A stretch of 11,161 nucleotides of DNA from JBFFXF01 sp041569895. Lineage in GTDB: Bacteria; Planctomycetota; UBA8108; JACQVS01. The stretch is from NCBI GenBank assembly GCA_041569895.1, contig JBFFXF010000254.1, positions 1 to 11,161 of the forward strand, given 5' to 3'. Below, in pieces: positions 6,058 to 11,161 of this stretch. The notes below the pieces were generated by a model that had not been told where the DNA came from, searched no databases, and saw only the letters and a list, made by a program, of their open reading frames with translations. The first letter of the stretch is position 1, and the number at the start of each line of letters is the position of its first letter. Made by a program: the position numbers and the translations under genes.

Positions 6058-7206
6058 ATGCCCCGTGCAACGCCACTCTTGAGTGTCTGGTTCGCATTCG
6101 CGCTCGGCCTCGGGACCCTCCGCGCCCAGGACGGCCCGGGTTGCTCCCTCTGCGCCGACGCGGGCTATCCGGTCCAGAGCGACGTCAACGCCGACGAGGA
6201 GGTCAACGTCAGTGACCCGGCGTACCTTCTCGGCTGGCTCTTCCTCGGCGGGCCGCCGCCGTCCTGCCCCGGGCCCGCGCCGGGTGGCGACGAGGCCGGG
6301 TGCTGCGTCGCGTGCGGCGATGCGAACGGCGATGCCATCGTCGACATCACCGATCCCGTGCGCATCCTCAACTGGCTCTTCCTCGGCGCCGACGCGCCGC
6401 TCTGCGAGTTGCCGGGCACGGGGGCGCCGTGCGCGCCGGACGCCGGCGTGATCGTCGACGGAGACTGGCTCGAGTCGCGCCTCGACCACGCGGAGGTCCA
6501 GATCGTCGACGTCCGTTCGTCGAGCTCGTTCGCGAGATCACACATTCCCGGAGCGGTCCACGTCAGCGAGGGCTCGCTGCGCGCGACCGTCGGCGGCGTC
6601 CCCGGACAGGTGACCGACGCGGCGACGACCGAGGCCGTCCTCGCGGCCGCGGGGCTTCGCAACGACGCCACCATCGTGGTCTACAGCTCGTCGACGGACA
6701 CCACGGCCGCCCGGCTCGTCTGGACTCTGGAGTACTACGGACACGCCGGCGCGCGGCTCCTCGACGGCGGCTGGAACCGCTGGACCGCCGAGGACCGCCC
6801 GGTGTCGAGCGCCCCGCCACCGCCAGCGGAGGCGTCGTACACCATCACTTCGACGATCGCGGCCCGCCGCGTCGACGTCGACTGGGTGCTGGCGCGCCTC
6901 GACGACCCCAACGTCGTCCTCGTCGACGCGCGCTCGAGCGGCGAGTACAACGCCGGTCACATCCCCGGCGCGCTGAGCGTCGACTGGACCCGCAACGTCT
7001 CGAGCGGCTCGCTCCTGCCGCGAGACGCGGTGGCCGCCCTCTACGAGTCGATCGACCCCTCGGCGACGCTCGTCGCCTACTGCCAGACCGGCTCGCGCGC
7101 CTCGGTGGCGTACGTCGTCCTGCGCTGGCTCGGTTTCGCCGACGTCCGCCTCTACGACGGCTCCTGGGCCGAGTGGGGCAGCCGCGGCGACCTGCCCAGG
7201 GAGTGA
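6058..7206 (+). CDS. Exported two-domain rhodanese (sulfurtransferase) with N-terminal dockerin-like repeats
   Basis: The protein has 382 residues from ATG 6058. This start opens directly with a signal peptide (MPRATPLLSVWFAFALGLG, cleavage near LRA-Q). The in-frame ATG at 6004 would put 18 extra residues before it and overlaps the -10 box. Two dockerin-like calcium loops follow at about 42-65 (DVNADEEVNVSD) and 87-111 (DANGDAIVDITD), each ending in an LFLG helix, with paired cysteines between. The first rhodanese domain (about 131-255) has Ser at the catalytic position (VVYSSSTD) and the YYGH and LDGGW motifs, so it is the usual inactive half. The second (about 271-382) has the active loop CQTGSR with Cys342. 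The expected reaction is transfer of sulfane sulfur from thiosulfate or mercaptopyruvate to an acceptor, outside the cytoplasm. The acceptor is unknown. Confidence 0.88.
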   Translation: MPRATPLLSVWFAFALGLGTLRAQDGPGCSLCADAGYPVQSDVNADEEVNVSDPAYLLGWLFLGGPPPSCPGPAPGGDEAGCCVACGDANGDAIVDITDPVRILNWLFLGADAPLCELPGTGAPCAPDAGVIVDGDWLESRLDHAEVQIVDVRSSSSFARSHIPGAVHVSEGSLRATVGGVPGQVTDAATTEAVLAAAGLRNDATIVVYSSSTDTTAARLVWTLEYYGHAGARLLDGGWNRWTAEDRPVSSAPPPPAEASYTITSTIAARRVDVDWVLARLDDPNVVLVDARSSGEYNAGHIPGALSVDWTRNVSSGSLLPRDAVAALYESIDPSATLVAYCQTGSRASVAYVVLRWLGFADVRLYDGSWAEWGSRGDLPRE

Positions 7207-7377
7207 ACGCCCCGGCGGCCGGACCCTCCTTTCAATCTTCTCCTTTTTTCGCGTAGCCATCCCGTCCGGACTGCACCCAGAGAGGTGAAGTGCGCGGCGC
7301 GACCCGCGGACGCGGGAAGTTCCGGGTGGGCCCGCGCGTCAGCGCCAGGCTCGGTCTGGCTGAAAGGAGTGCTTCTA
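7207..7377. other. Spacer between the two dockerin-module genes
   Basis: A short CCGG-CGG-CCGG hairpin (7212-7222) is followed by a pyrimidine-rich tract ending in TTTTTT (7244-7249). The T-run is too far from the stem for a standard terminator, so I leave it as a weak possibility. No convincing promoter was identified. Confidence 0.35.
7363..7369 (+). promoter_or_regulatory. Ribosome binding site fixing the start of the propeller protein
   Basis: AAAGGAG lies eight bases before GTG 7378. It favours that codon over the in-frame GTG codons at 7285 and 7369, which would lengthen the segment before the signal peptide without a comparable site. Confidence 0.7.
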
Positions 7378-10059
7378 GTGAAAGGTATCGACGGTCTTTC
7401 GGGGCGCCGGTGGACGGTGGCGAGCCAGGGGGTGCGGACGGGCAGGCGGCGCGGCGCCGCCCTGATCGTCCTGGCCCTGGGTCTCCTCCTGGCAACGTCG
7501 ACGGGCGGCAATCGTGCGGAAGCCGCCCCCTTCCGGCGCGGTGACGTCAACCAGGACGGTTCTCTCGACATCAGCGACGCGGTCAACCTGCTCGGCTACC
7601 TCTTCCTCGGCGAGAGGTCGAAGGTGACCGAATGCCGGGATTCGGGAGACGTCGACGACCGGGGCGACGTCGACATCTCCGACGCGGTCGCCATCCTCAA
7701 CTTCCTCTTCCAGGGCGCGCGGGAGCCCGCTCCGCCTTTCAGGGAGTGCGGCGAGGACCCGACGCCGGGCGATCCCCTCGACTGCGTCGCCTTCGCGCCG
7801 TGCGGCGGCGCGTCCGTGAAGCAGAACGTCCGTCTCATCACCGCCGATCCGCAGGACCGGCGCGACCCGCAGCTGATCGCGATCGACGTCGAGGCCGGAG
7901 CGGGTCAAGTGGTGGTCCGTGACGCCCGTGGCGGGGCCGATGTCCGCTCCGGAGACGTCATCGTCGGCGAGCTGCCCCCCGACTCGCCGCTGCGAAGTCA
8001 GGCTCTGGCCTACATGTTCAAGGTCGGGGCGGCCGTGTCGCAGGACGGAGACATCAAGGTCTTCAACGTGACCCCCGCGCTCCTGACCGACGTCTTCAAC
8101 GAGGTGTCGTTCACGCAGACGTTCGATCTCGAGGGCGCCACCGTGATGCTCCTCGACGAGGACGGCGGCGCCGGAGCCCAGGTCGTGGCCGACGGGCGCG
8201 GCGCGGCTCGCATCATCTCGATCAACCGGGACGGCGCCGTCCTCCACGACGGGCCGATTCCCGGCGGCGGCCACCTGCGTCTCGCGCTCCAGCAGGCGAG
8301 GCTGAACCTCGACGCGGACGTCACCCTCATCTACGAGGCGGCCTTCGGGATCCCGACGCGCGTCGAGCTGTCGTATGACTCGGCCCTCGCGGGCGTCCTC
8401 GAGCTCGTCGCCGACGCCACCGCTCGCGTGCCCTTGTCGATCTACGAGAAGCGCATCGTCGAGGTCCGCAAGAGCCTGCCGATCTTCTACATCGGCACCA
8501 TCCCGGTGAACCTCAACGTGCACTTCTTCCTCATCGCCGGCGCCCGGGCCGATATCAGCGCGCGCATCTCGGCCAATATCGGCGCGGCCGTCGATCTCTC
8601 CGGCCGCGTCGGTCTCCGTTTCACTCCGGCCGGCGTCACCAACCTGACCGCATTCGCGCCGCCGTCGCTGCGGCTCGTGCCCGACCCGCCCCGGCTGTCC
8701 GTCAACGAGTCGATCGATGCCTCGCTGCGCATCTACGTGCACCCCGAGGCGCACGTCACCGTTGGCCTGGCGGGAGTGCCCGTCGAGCCGGGCGCCGGGC
8801 TCAAGCTCGACGCGCACGTGCTCGCGAGGTTGACCGGCCGCGTGCTTCCGCCGCCGCCCTGCTTCGACTGGTCGGTCGGCGCCGGCATCGACGCGACGGT
8901 ATCGCCGATGCTCACCGTCCTCGGCCACAAGGTCCTCAATCGGACCATACCGCTCTACAACCAGTCATGGACGCTTCTGCAGGGACGTCTCTGCGAGCCG
9001 TCCGATTCCGGCCTGCCGCTCCACCTGAGCGGCGTCACGTTCGGCGGGGCGATCTGGCACACGATGCTCACGCCCGTCCTCGGCGGCGGCCGCACCTGGA
9101 CGCCGTTCCAGAACATCAGCCGCTTCACCGGCGTCGAGGGCATGCCCGGCTTCGTCGGCTTCCCGGCTCCATTCTCGAACGTCGACACGGCCCAGAGCGG
9201 CGGCATCCTCCACATGATCGCCGTCAACACGGCCGAGCCGTCCCGCGCGTCGCTCTGGTACGTGACGCGCGACCTCGCCGGCAACTGGGGCTCGTGGTCG
9301 GAGCGGGTCGGCGCGTTCACCTGCAGCATCGCCCCGCTGCCCGGCATGGAGTGCCCCGGACCGTTCATCTCGCCGCGGGTGCCGCGCCTCGTCGACGTGG
9401 GCTGCGCGATGATCGACGGGCGACTGCACGTCTGCGCGGTCGGCGACGACGGCAGCCTCTGGTACACGATGCGCGACGCCAGCGGCATGTGGACGGTCTG
9501 GTCCGACGTGCGCGGCGTCGCGAGCAACCCCGGCGCGTTCTCGAACGTCGACTGCGCCGCGGTCGGCCGCGACCTCCACGTCGTCGGCGTCACCGGGACC
9601 GGCTCGGCGACGATGCTCTGGCACGGCGTGCGCAGTCCGTCCGGCGCCTGGACGCCTTTCGGCAACGCCGGCGCGGCTGCGGGCATGGGCGCTCCCGGTT
9701 CATTCAGGCAGGTCGGCGCCGCCGGCGTGCGAGGTGAGCTCCACCTCTCGGGAGTGGCATCGAACGGCGGCCTCTGGCACACCATCCGTTTCGTCAGCGG
9801 ATCGTGGCAGCCCTTCGGCAACGTCATCGCCGCGGCGGGTCAGGTCGGTTCTTTCACGTTCATCGACGCGGCCGGAGCCGGAAGTGACCTCCACCTCGCT
9901 GGACCGTCCATGGACGGCGAGTTCGGGTTCCTCTGGCACACGGCGCGCCACCCCACGTTCTGGGAGCCGTTCGACGACGTCGAGCGGCCGATCTCGGCCG
10001 GCGGCGCGGGCCACGCGGGCACCGTGTTCCTGGCGTCGAGCCTCGCGGCCAGTCAGTGA
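7378..10059 (+). CDS. Large exported protein: dockerin-like repeats, unknown beta-rich region and six propeller-type repeats
   Basis: The protein has 893 residues from GTG 7378. A long basic n-region precedes a hydrophobic core (AALIVLALGLLLATS) and an AEA cleavage site near residue 49. Two dockerin-like loops lie at about 55-79 (DVNQDGSLDISD) and 90-114 (DVDDRGDVDISD, where Arg replaces one usual ligand). Residues about 145-540 form an unrecognised region of alternating hydrophobic strands. From about 545, six repeats start at residues 548, 611, 683, 733, 788 and 838. Each has an LH(L/V/M) strand, an (I/L)W(H/Y) strand such as GGLWHTIR or GSLWYTMR, and most then have a W-x-P-F-type strand. 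This pattern resembles PLL/tachylectin-like (DUF346-type) beta-propeller lectins, so surface glycan or protein binding is plausible. A strong terminator follows. Confidence 0.82.
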   Translation: MKGIDGLSGRRWTVASQGVRTGRRRGAALIVLALGLLLATSTGGNRAEAAPFRRGDVNQDGSLDISDAVNLLGYLFLGERSKVTECRDSGDVDDRGDVDISDAVAILNFLFQGAREPAPPFRECGEDPTPGDPLDCVAFAPCGGASVKQNVRLITADPQDRRDPQLIAIDVEAGAGQVVVRDARGGADVRSGDVIVGELPPDSPLRSQALAYMFKVGAAVSQDGDIKVFNVTPALLTDVFNEVSFTQTFDLEGATVMLLDEDGGAGAQVVADGRGAARIISINRDGAVLHDGPIPGGGHLRLALQQARLNLDADVTLIYEAAFGIPTRVELSYDSALAGVLELVADATARVPLSIYEKRIVEVRKSLPIFYIGTIPVNLNVHFFLIAGARADISARISANIGAAVDLSGRVGLRFTPAGVTNLTAFAPPSLRLVPDPPRLSVNESIDASLRIYVHPEAHVTVGLAGVPVEPGAGLKLDAHVLARLTGRVLPPPPCFDWSVGAGIDATVSPMLTVLGHKVLNRTIPLYNQSWTLLQGRLCEPSDSGLPLHLSGVTFGGAIWHTMLTPVLGGGRTWTPFQNISRFTGVEGMPGFVGFPAPFSNVDTAQSGGILHMIAVNTAEPSRASLWYVTRDLAGNWGSWSERVGAFTCSIAPLPGMECPGPFISPRVPRLVDVGCAMIDGRLHVCAVGDDGSLWYTMRDASGMWTVWSDVRGVASNPGAFSNVDCAAVGRDLHVVGVTGTGSATMLWHGVRSPSGAWTPFGNAGAAAGMGAPGSFRQVGAAGVRGELHLSGVASNGGLWHTIRFVSGSWQPFGNVIAAAGQVGSFTFIDAAGAGSDLHLAGPSMDGEFGFLWHTARHPTFWEPFDDVERPISAGGAGHAGTVFLASSLAASQ

Positions 10060-10081
10060 TCCGTTGATTCCGGAGTGACGA

Positions 10082-10106
10082 TCGCCGACGTCGCGGACGT
10101 CGGTGA
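10082..10106. repeat. 11-bp hairpin in the 3' untranslated region
   Basis: Arms 10082-10092 and 10096-10106 pair at all 11 positions, one of them G-U, around the three-base loop GCG. It sits between the stop codon at 10059 and the terminator and has no T-run. It may protect the transcript's 3' end or be incidental. Confidence 0.5.
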
Positions 10107-10117
10107 CGCGGTCCTCT

Positions 10118-10164
10118 CGCCGGGCCGGCGAACGCAGACAGCACGCGCCGGCCCGGCGCTTTTT
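10118..10164 (+). terminator. Rho-independent terminator
   Basis: A perfect 13-bp GC-only stem (10118-10130 with 10146-10158) with a 15-nt loop is followed by one C and TTTTT (10160-10164). It ends the propeller-protein transcript. There is no A-run before the left arm, so it should act only on the plus strand and not on the convergent gene. Confidence 0.85.
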
Positions 10165-10199
10165 CGCGACGCACCGATGCAGTTTCGTCCCGTCGCGGC

Positions 10200-11159
10200 T
10201 CAACCGCCCGGAGCGCGGAGCCCGAGCACCATCTCGGCCTCGGCGCGGAAGCGCTCGAGCTCCTGGCGCGCCGACGCGTCGACCGGCGGCTGATCGGCCG
10301 ACCACTCGACGGCGCGGTGGTAGAAGTAGCGCGCCATGGCGCTCTGACCGAGGCGCTCGAGGCTCATGGCGATGAAGTAGCCGTCGTGCGCGCTGACGCC
10401 GGCGCCGGAGATGGCGGGATCGCGAAGCAGCGTGTCGAGCGCGTCCTGGTAGCGGTCGAGGCGATAGTAGACGACACCGAGGGTGTTGACGAGCTCCGCC
10501 TGGCCCGGTCGGAGCTCGAGCGCGCGCTCGATCAGTGGCAGGGCACGCGCCGGATCGCGCGCGGCGGGCTCGCCGGCGACGAGGACCCAGGCGAGCGAGT
10601 TGAGCGTCGTCGGATCATCGGGCGCGAGCCGGTGCGCCCGCGTCAGGTCCTCGATCGCGCGCTCCCACCGCCCGGCCGAGTAGTGCTCGAAAGCGCGGAC
10701 CGCGAGCGCCGTCGGCGAGAGCGCCGAGTCCGAGGCGACCCCGTCAGCGTTCCCGGTGTCCTCCGCGGCCTCGTCCATCAGCGTCTCGGCGCCGACCACG
10801 CGCACGGAGATCGGACGGCGTGCGCCGGGCGGCGGTAACGGCGGCAGATCCCAGTCGAGCCCGAGCTCGCGCAGCCGGCCGCGAACCTCGCGCATGTCCC
10901 AGAGGCGCACGGTCGCATCGTGGTACGCCGCGGCGAGGAGCGCCGAGTCCGGCGTCCACGTCAGCCCGACGAGCAGGTTCGAGGGACCACCGTGGTCGAG
11001 GCGGCCGAGTCGCGCGCCGGTGCGCGGGTCGAGAAGCTCGACGGGCGACGTCACCCTGGCCACGGCGAGAAAGCGACCGTCGGGCGAGAACGCGGCGGCG
11101 TTCGAGAAGAACCCGTCCTCCTGGTGAACCGGCCTCCACGTGCCGCTCTCCAGGAGCGC
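10200..11159 (-). CDS. WD40-TPR protein, C-terminal part (5' partial), planctomycetal kinase-associated type
   Basis: The minus-strand frame is open to the right edge. A GTG at 11063 exists, but the sequence before it (NAAAFSPDGRFLAVA) is already a WD40 strand, so the gene continues outside. The visible part starts with about two WD40 repeats (FSPDGRFLAVA, then TWTPDSALLAAAYHDATVRL ending in LWD). A linker with ELGLDWDLPPLPP follows, then three to four TPR-like helix pairs (WERAIEDLTRAHRLAPDDP; ALPLIERALELRPG; NTLGVVYYRLDRYQDAL; ARYFYHRAVEW). In planctomycetes I associate this WD40-linker-TPR tail with Ser/Thr protein kinases. The kinase domain, if present, lies outside the window. It converges on the propeller gene. 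The stop is a TGA at 10200-10202. Confidence 0.85.
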   Translation of the reverse strand, partial: ALLESGTWRPVHQEDGFFSNAAAFSPDGRFLAVARVTSPVELLDPRTGARLGRLDHGGPSNLLVGLTWTPDSALLAAAYHDATVRLWDMREVRGRLRELGLDWDLPPLPPPGARRPISVRVVGAETLMDEAAEDTGNADGVASDSALSPTALAVRAFEHYSAGRWERAIEDLTRAHRLAPDDPTTLNSLAWVLVAGEPAARDPARALPLIERALELRPGQAELVNTLGVVYYRLDRYQDALDTLLRDPAISGAGVSAHDGYFIAMSLERLGQSAMARYFYHRAVEWSADQPPVDASARQELERFRAEAEMVLGLRAPGG

Positions 11160-11161
11160 GA

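Noticed and set aside
7212..7249. CCGG-CGG-CCGG hairpin followed by a T-run after the rhodanese gene
   Set aside because: The stem has only four pairs and the T6 run starts 21 bases later, so it does not fit a rho-independent terminator.
7375..8928. Minus-strand 517-codon open frame opposite the propeller protein
   Set aside because: It is antisense to a gene with a signal peptide, dockerin loops and repeats, and its composition is typical of a shadow frame.

Overview
This is a strongly GC-rich bacterial window with dense coding on the plus strand and one convergent gene at the right edge. Several features point to Planctomycetota or a close relative. Two secreted proteins begin with paired dockerin-like calcium-loop repeats ending in an L(N/G)(W/Y/F)LF(L/Q)G signature. 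The right-edge protein joins WD40 repeats to TPRs through an 'ELGLDWD' linker that I associate with planctomycetal Ser/Thr-kinase-type proteins. This taxonomic call is inference from family knowledge, not from a marker gene.

Layout, left to right. (1) 3-878: a transglutaminase-like protein whose 5' end lies outside the window. (2) 943-3431: a BlaI-type repressor gene and an M56 (BlaR1-type) metallopeptidase gene that overlap or abut. They follow a promoter carrying two copies of AGAC-N5-GTCT, one in the -35/-10 spacer and one at the predicted transcription start. The M56 protein has no penicillin-binding sensor domain; its C-terminal half is proline-rich with two coiled coils. (3) 3432-3993: 562 bp without a credible gene, containing a promoter-like sequence and a chain of strong inverted repeats that would fold into a multi-branched RNA in a leader of about 430 nt. 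(4) 3994-5978: a divergent phosphofructokinase-fold protein with several catalytic residues replaced, a 102-residue membrane protein and a 120-residue zinc-ribbon/membrane-anchor protein. (5) 6058-7206: an exported two-domain rhodanese with an N-terminal dockerin-like module. (6) 7378-10059: an exported 893-residue protein with the same type of N-terminal module, an unrecognised central region and six C-terminal beta-propeller-type repeats, followed by a clear rho-independent terminator. (7) 10200-11159, minus strand: the C-terminal part of a WD40-TPR protein that runs off the window.

The repressor and M56 pair form a self-contained sensing switch. The phosphofructokinase-like gene and the two small membrane-protein genes probably share a transcript. 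The rhodanese and propeller genes are separate transcription units or a loose pair and are linked by their shared extracellular module. The most unusual items are the structured leader, the degenerate active site of the phosphofructokinase homologue, and the dockerin-tagged extracytoplasmic rhodanese. No CRISPR array, rRNA, recognisable tRNA or transposase gene was seen.
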